NCBI GenBank assembly: GCA_020638835.1
Contig: JACKHV010000001.1
Span: 1,202,740 to 1,266,739, forward strand
Direction of reading: 5' to 3'
DNA: 64,000 nt
Source of the DNA: Planctomycetota bacterium
GTDB taxonomy: Bacteria; Planctomycetota; UBA1135; GCA-002686595
The translations under genes were made by a program, and so were the position numbers. Below the pieces are notes generated by a model. It searched no databases and was not told where the DNA came from. It was given only the letters and a program-made list of their open reading frames with translations. Below are positions 26,546 to 36,313 of the stretch, piece by piece. The stretch's first letter is position 1, and each line of letters starts with the position of its first letter.

Positions 26546-26875
26546 TCAGCGGTCTTCGCCGTCGTGCGCCCGAATGCGCGCTTGGATGGACAGCGCGTGC
26601 GAGTTCCCGGGCTCGAGCTGGAGTGCGTCGCTCGCCTTCGCGGCGGCGCCGAAGTCGTCGCCGAGCTCGAACAAGAGATCGGCGTGCTCGAGTAGGCTCG
26701 CGACGGTGTGTTGCTTGCGCTTGACCTTCCAGTAGAGCGAGGAGGCCTCCATCGTCTTGCCCTCCCGCGCGAGCGCGCGGGCCTGTTCGAGGACGTCGGC
26801 GCGGGTGGGAGCGGCGTCGGCGGGAGAGGAAGTCGCGGCGGAGCGACGCGAGAACCAGCGGAAGAAAGCAGCCAT
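26546..26875 (-). CDS. Small TPR-like protein
   Basis: 109 residues from ATG 26875. Basic N-terminus (AAFFRWFSRR) followed by helical pairs resembling TPR units: EQARALAREGKTMEASSLYW, HADLLFELGDDFGAAAKASDALQLEPGNSHALSIQARI. Soluble or peripheral; partner unknown. No operon partner on the same strand close by. Confidence 0.65.
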   Translation of the reverse strand: MAAFFRWFSRRSAATSSPADAAPTRADVLEQARALAREGKTMEASSLYWKVKRKQHTVASLLEHADLLFELGDDFGAAAKASDALQLEPGNSHALSIQARIRAHDGEDR

Positions 26876-27081
26876 GTGAGGTCGACCTTCGTGAAGCTGC
26901 GGGCATGGAAGGCCCGCGGTGGAACGGAGCGGGGAGGAGGGAGCGCGCGCGGTCCGCGAGCGCTCGAAGCGACCCGTGAGCTGCACGGGACGCGGCCCCC
27001 GAGCGCGGTCGCGACGGAGGCACGAGAGGGGCGCGCGACGGGCGTCCTCGGGACGCGGCAGCGCGCGAGCTCACCCGCTCG

Positions 27082-27477
27082 TCAGGTCCCCACGCCGTTC
27101 GCGTGGACGTGCCCGTTCAGGCGCAGGTAGGCGAGCGACGCCGGTCGCTCACCGGGCGCGAGCGCGCGCCGACACAGCGGAACGAGCGCTCGCTCGCGGA
27201 TCCCCGGTCGCAGGCTGCCCGCGAGCGAGCCGTCCACGGGGCACGCCGCGTCGTCGTGGTCTTCGGCCCCCAGCGGTGCGTCCGAAGCGGGCTCCGCCGA
27301 GACGGCGAGTTCCTTCCAGCCGGCGTCCCGACCGACGCCCGTCCCGTCCAGCGGCCGCGCCGTGTGCGTCGTCCGTGCCTCGGCGACGCCGGCGCACGAA
27401 GCCGCCGCCCGGGGAGCGCTCAGCGCACCGAGGGCGACGAACAGGACGAGGAGTGCGCGCAGGGCGGCGGGGAACAT
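27082..27477 (-). CDS. Small secreted protein of unknown function
   Basis: 131 residues from ATG 27477, which opens a typical signal peptide (FPAALRALLVLFVALGALSA, cleavage near AAAS). The mature part has no recognised domain; it carries three cysteines (one right after the cleavage region, one in DDAACPVDG, one in LVPLCRRAL). An earlier ATG would add twelve polar residues before the signal peptide. It lies downstream of and on the same strand as the EI24-like gene. Confidence 0.55.
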   Translation of the reverse strand: MFPAALRALLVLFVALGALSAPRAAASCAGVAEARTTHTARPLDGTGVGRDAGWKELAVSAEPASDAPLGAEDHDDAACPVDGSLAGSLRPGIRERALVPLCRRALAPGERPASLAYLRLNGHVHANGVGT

Positions 27478-27553
27478 GGCGGGATTCTGGACTCGACCCG
27501 GCGATTCTTTCAAGGGGGGGAGTCGCCGGGGTCGCCCGCTCGGAGCGCCGCGC

Positions 27554-28651
27554 CTACCTCGCCCGCAACCCCGACTTGTCCAAGCGGCACACCAGCCACA
27601 GTCCCCCGATCGACGCCGCCGGCACCATCACGATCGGGCCGATGACGGGGATCAGGAACACGAGGCTCGAGACCAGGCCGAAGGCGGTCATCGGCAGGGC
27701 GTTGCCGAAGACGAAGCGCAGGCGGTCGCGGAAGGACCACAGGCGGCGCGAGAAGGGGATGTCGAGCAGGGTGATCGCCGTCGAGAAGCCCGCGATCGCG
27801 AAGAAGAGGATCACGCCGAAGGGCGGGAAGAAGAACTTCAGCGGGAAGAAGAGCGCGAGGATCAGCAGGGCGAGCAGCGACGCCTTGATGCTGACCCACA
27901 GCGTCGCGCTCTCGACCTTGGCGACCCAGCGCAACCACACGCCGTACTCGCGCTCGCGCACGGCGGCGACGACGAAGGAGCCGGGCGCGAGCGCCAGCAG
28001 CACCCACGCGATCGGACCGGAGGTGAGCAGCCAGGCGAAGCCGAGGATCACCGTGGGGATGCCGGCGAAGACGGTCAGCTTCACGCAGCGCTCGACCGGC
28101 AGCTCCGTCGGGCGCTGGATGCGGTTGCGCGGGTTGTGGCCGAACCAACCTTCCTCGAGCTTGCCCTGGATCTCGTCGAGGAAGGGACCGGCGATCGCTT
28201 CGTAGGCGACCGAGAAGGTGTAGAGCGCGACGAGCGAGGAGGTGACGACCACCGCGACGAAGCCGACCGTGCGCGCGGTGAAGGTCGTGCCGCCCCACTC
28301 GAGCAGCGTGATCAGCGAGTCGGCCCACCAGCCGGCGTCGGTCGGCAGCTCCTGCTTGCTCGCCTCGATCCAGTGTTCGACCACGCCGTCGACCCAGCCC
28401 ATGATCACGATGAAGAGGGCCAGGAAGACGAGGCTCGTCAGCACGACCGGCGGGATCAGCCAGCGCTTGATCCCGCGCGTCGTCATCAGCAGCCCGAAGC
28501 CTCGCGGCACGGCCAGGGCGCCGTCGAGCACGGCCCGGACGTTCCGCGAGTACGCCCTGCCCAGGCCCCTGCCGACGGGCGCGTGCCCGCAGTGCGGGCA
28601 GTCCTCGCCGGGGGCGTCGTAGCCGCAAAGGGCGCAGGGGACAGCGTTCAT
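27554..28651 (-). CDS. EI24-domain membrane protein with N-terminal zinc ribbon
   Basis: 365 residues. Residues 6-22 form a treble-clef/zinc-ribbon-like motif (CALCGY, CPHCGH). The remainder is a multi-pass membrane protein with about six hydrophobic segments, including MTTRGIKRWLIPPVVLTSLV, YEAIAGPFLDEIQGKLEEGW and the closing VIGPIVMVPAASIGGLWL, the pattern of the EI24/CysZ family (CysZ is a sulfate channel in Proteobacteria). Sulfate transport cannot be claimed for this member; the zinc ribbon is an addition. No cys genes are nearby. Confidence 0.75.
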   Translation of the reverse strand: MNAVPCALCGYDAPGEDCPHCGHAPVGRGLGRAYSRNVRAVLDGALAVPRGFGLLMTTRGIKRWLIPPVVLTSLVFLALFIVIMGWVDGVVEHWIEASKQELPTDAGWWADSLITLLEWGGTTFTARTVGFVAVVVTSSLVALYTFSVAYEAIAGPFLDEIQGKLEEGWFGHNPRNRIQRPTELPVERCVKLTVFAGIPTVILGFAWLLTSGPIAWVLLALAPGSFVVAAVREREYGVWLRWVAKVESATLWVSIKASLLALLILALFFPLKFFFPPFGVILFFAIAGFSTAITLLDIPFSRRLWSFRDRLRFVFGNALPMTAFGLVSSLVFLIPVIGPIVMVPAASIGGLWLVCRLDKSGLRAR

Positions 28652-28800
28652 CGGTCGGCGGCCTGTCAGGAAGGGGCAGAGGAGGGGGCCATTCGGGGGA
28701 GGGCGAGGCTAGAATGCTCGATCATTCTCGACCCTTCGCGTCGATCCAAGCCCTTTCCGCCCCGCTCCCTCCCTTCGTCGGATTTCCGACGCCCTGTTTC

Positions 28801-29970
28801 ATGGACCCCTACAAGCAGCTCGACTTCTTCGCCCTCGAGGATCAGTTCACCGAAGACGAACGCATGGTGCGCGACGCCGTGCGCACGTGGGTCTCCGAGC
28901 GCTTCCTGCCCCTCGTGCAAGCGCACTACGAGGCCGGCACCTTCCCGATGGAACTCGTGCCCGAGCTCGCCGAGCTGGGCGTCTTCGGCAGCAACCTGCC
29001 GGAGGAGTACGGCTGCGCCGGTCTGAACAACGTCTGCTACGGCATGATCTGCCGCGAGCTCGAGCGCGGCGACTCCGGCCTGCGCTCGTTCGTCAGCGTG
29101 CAAGGCAGCTTGGTCATGTGGCCGATCTACGCCTACGGCACCGAGGAACAGAAGCGCGAGTGGTTGCCCAAGCTGGCTTCCGGCCAGGCGATCGGTTGCT
29201 TCGGTCTGACCGAGCCCGACTTCGGCTCGAACCCCGGCGGCATGACGACGGTCGCGAAGAAGGACGGCGACGGATACGTCCTCAACGGCCGCAAGATGTG
29301 GATCACCAACGGCACGGTGTCCGACGTCGCGATCGTCTGGGCGAAGCTCGACGGTGAAGTGCGCGGCTTCGTCGTGCCGTGCGACCTTCCCGGCTTCAGC
29401 GCTCCGGAGCAGAAGCACAAGTTCTCGCTGCGCGCCTCGGTGACCTCGGAACTCGTGCTCGAGGACGTGCGCGTGCCCGCCTCGGCGATCTTCCCCGAGA
29501 TCAAGGGCTTGCGCGGCCCGCTGCAGTGCCTGACGCAGGCGCGCTACGGCATCGCTTGGGGCGCGACGGGCGCCGCGGAAGCGTGCTTCTCGGAAGGCCT
29601 CGCCTACTCGAAGGAACGCGAGGTCTTCGGCAAGCCGCTCGCCGGCATGCAGCTCGCGCAGAAGAAGCTCGCCGACATGGCGACGCAGATCACGCTGGGC
29701 CAGCTGATGATGCTGCGCCTCGGCCGCCTCAAGGACGAGGGCACGATGACGCACAGCCAGGTCTCGATGGCGAAGCGCAACAACGTGCACATGGCGCTCG
29801 AGTGCGCGCGCACCGTGCGCGACATGCTCGGCGCGAACGGCATCAGCCTCGAGTTCCACACCGGCCGCCACATGTGCAACCTCGAGTCGGTGATCACCTA
29901 CGAGGGCACGCACGACATCCACACGCTGGCGATCGGCCACGAGGTGTCGGGCATCCCGGCGTATCGTTAA
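28801..29970 (+). CDS. Acyl-CoA dehydrogenase, glutaryl-CoA dehydrogenase-like
   Basis: 389 residues from ATG 28801 (DPYKQLDFFALEDQFTEDER is the family N-terminus; an ATG at 28714 adds non-conserved residues). FAD-dependent dehydrogenase of acyl-CoA thioesters. Motifs: GCFGLTEPDFGSNPGGM (flavin/substrate loop), KMWITNG, YGIAWGATGAAEAC, and the catalytic glutamate in ITYEGTHDIHTLAIGHEV. The GTHDIH...G-I-P ending is characteristic of glutaryl-CoA dehydrogenase-type enzymes of lysine/tryptophan breakdown. Its last 412 bases recur at 33369-33780. In the copy here the final codons differ from the second copy only at third positions. A TAGAAT hexamer near 28710 may be its -10. Confidence 0.9.
   Translation: MDPYKQLDFFALEDQFTEDERMVRDAVRTWVSERFLPLVQAHYEAGTFPMELVPELAELGVFGSNLPEEYGCAGLNNVCYGMICRELERGDSGLRSFVSVQGSLVMWPIYAYGTEEQKREWLPKLASGQAIGCFGLTEPDFGSNPGGMTTVAKKDGDGYVLNGRKMWITNGTVSDVAIVWAKLDGEVRGFVVPCDLPGFSAPEQKHKFSLRASVTSELVLEDVRVPASAIFPEIKGLRGPLQCLTQARYGIAWGATGAAEACFSEGLAYSKEREVFGKPLAGMQLAQKKLADMATQITLGQLMMLRLGRLKDEGTMTHSQVSMAKRNNVHMALECARTVRDMLGANGISLEFHTGRHMCNLESVITYEGTHDIHTLAIGHEVSGIPAYR
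29559..29970 (+). repeat. Direct repeat copy A: 3' end of the acyl-CoA dehydrogenase gene
   Basis: Matches 33369-33780 at offset 3810. Bases 29569-29951 are identical (383 bp). The differences are at 29565, 29568, 29952, 29955, 29964, 29967 and 29970, all third codon positions and all synonymous, including TAA against TAG. Confidence 0.97.
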
Positions 29971-30087
29971 GACGCCAGTACGGAACCAGGTATCAACCCG
30001 TACAGCAGGACCCGAGCGTGGAGCGAATTGACGCTCGACGCTCGGGTCCTGCTGTGCGGGTTGATACCTGGTTCCGTACTGGCGTCT
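29970..30087. terminator. Very long hairpin A after the dehydrogenase gene
   Basis: 50-bp arms 29970-30019 and 30038-30087 with a single G-T pair, 18-base loop. It starts at the last base of the dehydrogenase stop codon and its right arm runs into the stop codon (CTA at 30086-30088) of the convergent gene. The core AGTACGGAACCAGGTAT is shared with hairpin B. Far longer than an ordinary terminator and without a T-run; probably a mobile or repeated palindrome serving as bidirectional terminator. Confidence 0.85.
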
Positions 30088-32452
30088 ATCGCGTTGCTTT
30101 CCTCGCCGAGAACTCCAGGGTCGCGCCGGCATTCGCCGCTTGGAACGCGGGCTCGAAGCGAAACGACTCACCTTTGATGACCAGTGAACTGATTCCGATC
30201 CAAGGATCAGCGGTGCCTCCCAAGACGACTTCGAGCGCGCCGTTCGCGTCCAGTTGCTGACTTACGGACCTCTCGAGTTCCAGTCCGCCGGATTCGTTGC
30301 GCATGATCATGACATTCACAACCGAGTCGATGGAATCGGTCGGAAGCCCAGTCAGTCGCACGTGGGCGGTGGGGCCGGCCCCAACGAGGACTCGTTGCCG
30401 TCGTCCTGCGATCTCGGGACCGAGTCGGATCTGCTCGATCCCCAATCCCTCCACGATGACTTGAAGTGGGTCGACATCCTGCGCCACCCAGCCCTGCCAA
30501 ACGCCCCCCGATACTTCGATCCTGGGGCCGTCAGCCTGCGCGCTTCGCAGCTCGAAGCCTCGTACCGGCCTGCCTGTGACGCTGCTGTGAACCTCCAGAG
30601 CGAGATTGACCACATTCGGAGCATCCATGACATGGAACGCGTCCTTCGTCACCTCCACCCTCGTCATTGGCGTGCCATACAAGGAGCGCTCGTAAGCATC
30701 CGTTCCCAATTCCGTTGGGAGGCGGATCTCGATCTTGGCTTCACCGACTCGCAGTCCACGAATCACGACTTGACCATCGCCACCGGTCGTTCCCGCGATG
30801 GATGAGGCAACGCGTGGGACGATCCAGGCGCTTCCGGGTGGCACTGCGCTCTCATCCATCGGCTGCCATATGATCACGCGCATGCCGGAGAGTGGCTCGG
30901 CGTTCGAGTCTTGCACGAGCACTCGATTGGAAACGACCGGTCGCAGCGTGACGATCAACTCGCCCGTGCCCTCGAGTGAGGAGCCGGACTCGGATCGAAC
31001 GAGAGTGAGCGTCGAAAATCCCTTCGCGTGTAGCTCAAACGAATCCAGGTCGGGCGTGATCGGGATCAACAGGCGTCCTGAATCATCGGCTTCGACCCGG
31101 CTACCGAGCCTCGTGTTCGCGCTGGCCTTCGAGACAGATCTCCCTGCTCGATCGATCACGCGTACGACGAGTTGTTCACCTGTCCGCCCTCCAAGTACTA
31201 GATCAACCAGTTCGACGTCCGGAGCGACGTGTTCGTCCACCAGGTTGCCGCATGCATCCGTTGCGACGACGCGGATGGCCGTGCCTGCGGGGACGGAGAT
31301 CTCCCGGCTGTCTCCGTCCGCCAGGACGAGTGCGTGAGTGGGCAGCAGAGCCTCGACGCCTACCGCGTCGCTCGATCGTTCTTGTCGCAGGGCAACGCGA
31401 ATCTCGCCAGCACATCGCAGATCCCCGCGGACTCGAAGGCTCAGTCTCTTGCGCGCGGGAAGCAACACCTCCTCGCCGATCAAGGCACCCAGTCGAATCA
31501 AGCACGGTTGAGTGGCCGGCGACTCTACGAGGATCGGTTCGTCCGAGAGCACCCACGAGGGAACGAGGACCTCCGAGCTTCCAGCTGCTGACGAAGCCAG
31601 TACGTATCCAGCGGGCGAGGAGAGCACGAGATTCGTCACCGGAGTGCGCTCCGGGCCCATGACGAACGTCAACGCGCGCGGCGGGGAGACGGGAGTCATC
31701 GCAACGTGGATGACGCCATCAGGCTTTCCGCACAGCGACAGCAGAACGCGCTCGTACTCGGGGTGTAGGCAAACAGCCATACCGTTCTCGCATGCGCAGT
31801 CTTCGATCAATGCCTCCCCGGCATCGTTGGAGCGAGCAAGGCAGCGTGCTTCAAGCTGTCCGTCAGACATCTCTCTGCGTGGGCGCCACGGAAACCACTG
31901 CACGCTCACTCCCTGCAGTGGCGCCCCTGATGGCGAAACGAAGCAGAACGACCTCCGACTCAGGCGTTGCACCCAGACTGTCTTGAACTGCAATCCCTCG
32001 ATCTCGATCGGGGACTGGAGCGGCAGCCAGGTGCTCTCGAGGGACTCGACTTGCCAAGAACCCGCGGGTAGTGCGATTCGACCGTCCGCATCACTGCGCG
32101 CTTCGACCGGCGGAACCTCATGCCCCATGTTCGCCGCATGAATCAGCCAGGGCTCGTCGGCGACGGGCTCGCGCGTCGCGACAGAGAGGAATTGAAGCCC
32201 AGCTTCGGTCGCAGCGGGTTCTACGGTCGGCTCATGCGCGGCGTGTGCTGCCCTGTCCGACGAAACTGCCGACGACTGATGGTCAGCGGTCCTGTTGGCC
32301 GCGCCATCGACCGAGTTCGGAGCGCTCGACAGAGATTCAGGGAGCTGATCGCTCGACGACAACAGCCAGACGATGAATGCAATCGTGACTGAGACAAACG
32401 CTGCTCCAACTAGGAGCCCAGGACGCGCTGACGGTGTTCGGGGTTCATGCAT
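30086..32452 (-). CDS. Membrane-anchored extracellular protein with carboxypeptidase-regulatory-like repeats
   Basis: 788 residues from ATG 32452. Short cytoplasmic N-terminus, one hydrophobic helix (LLVGAAFVSVTIAFIVWLL), Ser/Ala-rich stalk, then a long series of beta-rich units with GxPLxGV, DADGRIALPAG, TGGDGQVVIRGL and DDSGRLLIP motifs typical of transthyretin-like/carboxypeptidase regulatory domains. Similar in layout to the protein at 55591-58161, but visibly lower in GC than neighbouring genes, and located in the insert between the two dehydrogenase copies. No enzyme domain seen. Start could be one of the earlier in-frame ATGs; the chosen one fits the anchor. Confidence 0.7.
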   Translation of the reverse strand: MHEPRTPSARPGLLVGAAFVSVTIAFIVWLLSSSDQLPESLSSAPNSVDGAANRTADHQSSAVSSDRAAHAAHEPTVEPAATEAGLQFLSVATREPVADEPWLIHAANMGHEVPPVEARSDADGRIALPAGSWQVESLESTWLPLQSPIEIEGLQFKTVWVQRLSRRSFCFVSPSGAPLQGVSVQWFPWRPRREMSDGQLEARCLARSNDAGEALIEDCACENGMAVCLHPEYERVLLSLCGKPDGVIHVAMTPVSPPRALTFVMGPERTPVTNLVLSSPAGYVLASSAAGSSEVLVPSWVLSDEPILVESPATQPCLIRLGALIGEEVLLPARKRLSLRVRGDLRCAGEIRVALRQERSSDAVGVEALLPTHALVLADGDSREISVPAGTAIRVVATDACGNLVDEHVAPDVELVDLVLGGRTGEQLVVRVIDRAGRSVSKASANTRLGSRVEADDSGRLLIPITPDLDSFELHAKGFSTLTLVRSESGSSLEGTGELIVTLRPVVSNRVLVQDSNAEPLSGMRVIIWQPMDESAVPPGSAWIVPRVASSIAGTTGGDGQVVIRGLRVGEAKIEIRLPTELGTDAYERSLYGTPMTRVEVTKDAFHVMDAPNVVNLALEVHSSVTGRPVRGFELRSAQADGPRIEVSGGVWQGWVAQDVDPLQVIVEGLGIEQIRLGPEIAGRRQRVLVGAGPTAHVRLTGLPTDSIDSVVNVMIMRNESGGLELERSVSQQLDANGALEVVLGGTADPWIGISSLVIKGESFRFEPAFQAANAGATLEFSARKATR

Positions 32453-32683
32453 GTTGGGCTCGCATACCTGTCTGCGCTCACGACGAGCCGACGGGCCGCT
32501 CGTCAGCATATCGACCGATAGTCATCCATTCTCGCGATTCCGGCCGGAGCATCGGTAGATCCCCGATGAGCGGCATGCTGTACCCGGTCAAGCTGCGAGC
32601 GAAGCCGAAGATTCTCGGCCTCGCTCGCTTCGCCTCACTGAACGCTCAAGATGATCGAGAGTGAGGTGTCGTGTCGCTCGATG

Positions 32684-33064
32684 CTAGTAGAGGACCTTGT
32701 AGTCCCCGGACGCTCCATCCGTGTTGTTCGCATCCGGGTCATTGGCGTCCGAGTCAAGGACCTTCAAGCTGCCGCCTTTGGGAACGCCGACATCAACCGA
32801 CCGGTTCTTCTCCAGGTCAACGGAGTTCACCAACTCGTTCTTCTCGTTGAAGACTTGTACCTGCACCAAGCGGTCCGGGCCTTTGCTGCTTACCTGGTAG
32901 GTCTTCGCGCTGGTGATGTTGGACGCGATTGTCGTCGCGCCGCCGTCGGCGACCTGCCAGCTCCCGGGGCCAGAGGAGCTTGATTGCGGCGAGGCGAAGG
33001 TGGAGGTGGCGAGGAACAGTACGGTGGCGAAGAAGATCGAGGCGAGAACTAGGAGTCTAGACAT
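32684..33064 (-). CDS. Small secreted protein in the low-GC insert
   Basis: 126 residues from ATG 33064 with GGAAGGA about nine bases upstream. Signal peptide (SRLLVLASIFFATVLFLATS, cleavage near FASP). The mature part is beta-rich and polar: SWQVADGGATTIASNI, LVQVQVFNEKNELVNSVDL, SVDVGVPKGGSLKVLDSD, ending in an acidic Asp/Asn run. No family recognised. The GSxKV ending resembles the KEGSWKVIKV ending of the small protein at 34067-34246, which may indicate relationship. Confidence 0.65.
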   Translation of the reverse strand: MSRLLVLASIFFATVLFLATSTFASPQSSSSGPGSWQVADGGATTIASNITSAKTYQVSSKGPDRLVQVQVFNEKNELVNSVDLEKNRSVDVGVPKGGSLKVLDSDANDPDANNTDGASGDYKVLY

Positions 33065-33366
33065 CAGGCTGTCCTTCCAGGGAAGTTGAAAGTGAGTCAG
33101 TTCGCAGCCCCGACAAATCGGCTCGGGGCGCACGATCTACACGGTACCGGAATTGGGGGGGGGCAAGGCAAGGGCCGAATCGAGCACTTTTCGAATCACG
33201 AGGGCCACAACCCCGTACACGGTCGGCGGGTCCGGCCAGAGCGAGCTGTTCGCGGACGAGAAAACCGAACCGTTCATTGGTCCCGAGAATCGAGACGTGG
33301 GCGGGGGCGCCAGCACGCCTCCCGCGTGTGTCCCGTCCTTAGGACGTTGGCCTGATTCAGTTTGGC
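33065..33366. other. Spacer between insert gene and truncated dehydrogenase copy, no gene seen
   Basis: 302 bases of mixed composition with a G-run near 33157-33163. It probably contains the promoter of the minus-strand gene ending at 32684 and the junction with dehydrogenase copy B at about 33369. No integrase-type repeat or coding frame was recognised. Confidence 0.5.
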
Positions 33367-33368
33367 GT

Positions 33369-33780
33369 GGGCGCAACCGGCGCCGCGGAAGCGTGCTTCT
33401 CGGAAGGCCTCGCCTACTCGAAGGAACGCGAGGTCTTCGGCAAGCCGCTCGCCGGCATGCAGCTCGCGCAGAAGAAGCTCGCCGACATGGCGACGCAGAT
33501 CACGCTGGGCCAGCTGATGATGCTGCGCCTCGGCCGCCTCAAGGACGAGGGCACGATGACGCACAGCCAGGTCTCGATGGCGAAGCGCAACAACGTGCAC
33601 ATGGCGCTCGAGTGCGCGCGCACCGTGCGCGACATGCTCGGCGCGAACGGCATCAGCCTCGAGTTCCACACCGGCCGCCACATGTGCAACCTCGAGTCGG
33701 TGATCACCTACGAGGGCACGCACGACATCCACACGCTGGCGATCGGCCACGAGGTGTCGGGGATTCCGGCGTACCGGTAG
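33369..33780 (+). pseudogene. Truncated second copy of the acyl-CoA dehydrogenase 3' end (copy B)
   Basis: Last 137 codons of the dehydrogenase without the first two thirds, so it lacks most of the flavin-binding N-terminal and middle domains although it retains the catalytic glutamate. An in-frame GTG at 33367 could start translation, but no function is expected. Identical to the intact gene for 383 bp with synonymous differences at both ends only. Followed directly by hairpin B. Confidence 0.93.
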
Positions 33781-33873
33781 TACCGAACCAGGTATAAATC
33801 CTCATGAATCGGAGGCGCGAAAGCGCCTCCGATTCATGGGGGGGTGAGGATTTATACCTGGTTCGGTACTACC
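33776..33873. terminator. Long hairpin B after the truncated dehydrogenase copy
   Basis: Outer arms 33776-33804 and 33845-33873 are perfect over 29 bp; an inner perfect 14-bp stem 33805-33818/33823-33836 is capped by GAAA, with an 8-base bulge TGGGGGGG on the right side. The left arm includes the TAG stop of copy B and the right arm ends on the first base of the convergent stop codon (CTA at 33873-33875), exactly the geometry of hairpin A. Shared core AGTACCGAACCAGGTAT. Confidence 0.85.
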
Positions 33874-34070
33874 TACTCGGATTCTTCGAGAGGCGTGAGC
33901 GGCTCCCACTTGTTCTGGCGTGAGTAGTACCAGACCCTGCCTGTCCAGGTGTCGCACAGGTGAACCACTGGTGAGGTCGCCATTGTCGTCTCGACCTGAT
34001 ATCGGCCTCGTTCAGGGGCGCGACAAGCGGAGAGAACTCCAAGAAGCGCTGCGAGAGCGAGGACTTTCAT
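33873..34070 (-). CDS. Small lipoprotein
   Basis: 65 residues from ATG 34070. Lipoprotein signal peptide KVLALAALLGVLSAC (lipobox LSAC). The short mature part ends TWTGRVWYYSRQNKWEPL, rich in Trp/Tyr, resembling small planctomycete/phage-type proteins that report a value and its context, but no family is recognised. Its start overlaps the stop of the next upstream gene on this strand (ATGA), so the two are translationally coupled. Lower GC than the surroundings. Confidence 0.65.
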   Translation of the reverse strand: MKVLALAALLGVLSACRAPERGRYQVETTMATSPVVHLCDTWTGRVWYYSRQNKWEPLTPLEESE

Positions 34071-34246
34071 GCCGTAACAGGGGCGACCTTGATGACCTTC
34101 CATGATCCTTCCTTCACCTTGCTGAAGCTCTTGGTGCCGGACACCGACAGATTGAACGTCTCCACATGGAGTTTGCCGTCGATGTCCTCGTATTGAACCG
34201 TGTATTGCTGAGTCTCCTGCGAGCTGTTCTTGACTTCTACGTCCAT
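34067..34246 (-). CDS. Small protein coupled to the lipoprotein gene
   Basis: 59 residues from ATG 34246 with GGGAGAAG about five bases upstream. No signal peptide at this start. Beta-strand-rich and charged (DVEVKNSSQETQQYTVQYED, KSFSKVKEGSWKVIKVAPV). Not recognised. Upstream member of a two-gene unit with the lipoprotein that overlaps its stop codon. A longer start at 34318 would add non-conserved residues. Confidence 0.55.
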   Translation of the reverse strand: MDVEVKNSSQETQQYTVQYEDIDGKLHVETFNLSVSGTKSFSKVKEGSWKVIKVAPVTA

Positions 34247-34316
34247 CGGCTTCTCCCTTGATTGGCCGAGCAGAATGGCAACTAAACCAGAAGCATGGGA
34301 GTAGGGGGGGCGGTGC

Positions 34317-34336
34317 AAGGGCTCAATCAGGCCCTT
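34317..34336. terminator. Hairpin after the pyrG operon
   Basis: AAGGGC (34317-34322) and GCCCTT (34331-34336) around an 8-base loop; TTTCT follows on the plus strand. It lies 45 bases beyond the stop of the DUF1844 gene on the minus strand. Confidence 0.5.
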
Positions 34337-34380
34337 TCTGAAGCGGGAGCGTCACGGCTCTACCCAGGGCACGCGCCGTA

Positions 34381-34672
34381 CTACTCCGCCGGCTGCTTCT
34401 GCAGCACCTGCCGGTACGCCGACTGCAGGTCGCTGATCAGCTTCGCGAGGTGTTCGTCCTCGTCCTCCTCGAGGTTGCCGCGCGTCTTGTCGCGGATCAT
34501 CTCGAGGTCCTCGATCAGCATCTTCGCGTTCGGCAGGTTCATCGCCTTCGTGTTCGTCAGCGGGTTCTCGATGATCCCGAGCGACATCAGGCCCTGGTAC
34601 GAGAGGCGCGTGATGAACAGGCGGAAGCTGCCCCCGGCAGCGGCAGGTCGGCGGCCGTGAGTTGGTCGTCGG

Positions 34673-34676
<4 letters not shown>
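34381..34676 (-). CDS. DUF1844 protein, frameshifted in this sequence
   Basis: Small helical protein of the DUF1844 family, common downstream of housekeeping genes in planctomycetes, acidobacteria and deltaproteobacteria; function unknown. The core is clear (FRLFITRLSYQGLMSLGIIE, KAMNLPNAKMLIEDLEMI, KTRGNLEEDEDEHLAKLI). GTG 34676 overlaps the pyrG stop (GTGA) and opens TDDQLTAADLPLPG in one frame, while the conserved part lies in the next. Adding one base in the C-run at 34631-34635 joins them as LPLPGGSFRLFI and gives 98 residues. Either a sequencing error or a true frameshift. Confidence 0.75.

Positions 34677-36312
<1,636 letters not shown>

Positions 36313-36313
<1 letters not shown>

Noticed and set aside
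29971..33366. Insertion sequence or prophage remnant
   Set aside because: No transposase, integrase or phage gene, and the flanking direct repeats are parts of a host gene rather than short target duplications.
33367..33780. Truncated dehydrogenase as a functional small enzyme
   Set aside because: It lacks the N-terminal and middle domains that bind FAD and substrate; only the C-terminal helical part remains.
33873..34246. Toxin-antitoxin pair
   Set aside because: Overlapping small genes fit the outline, but one is a lipoprotein and neither resembles a known toxin or antitoxin family.
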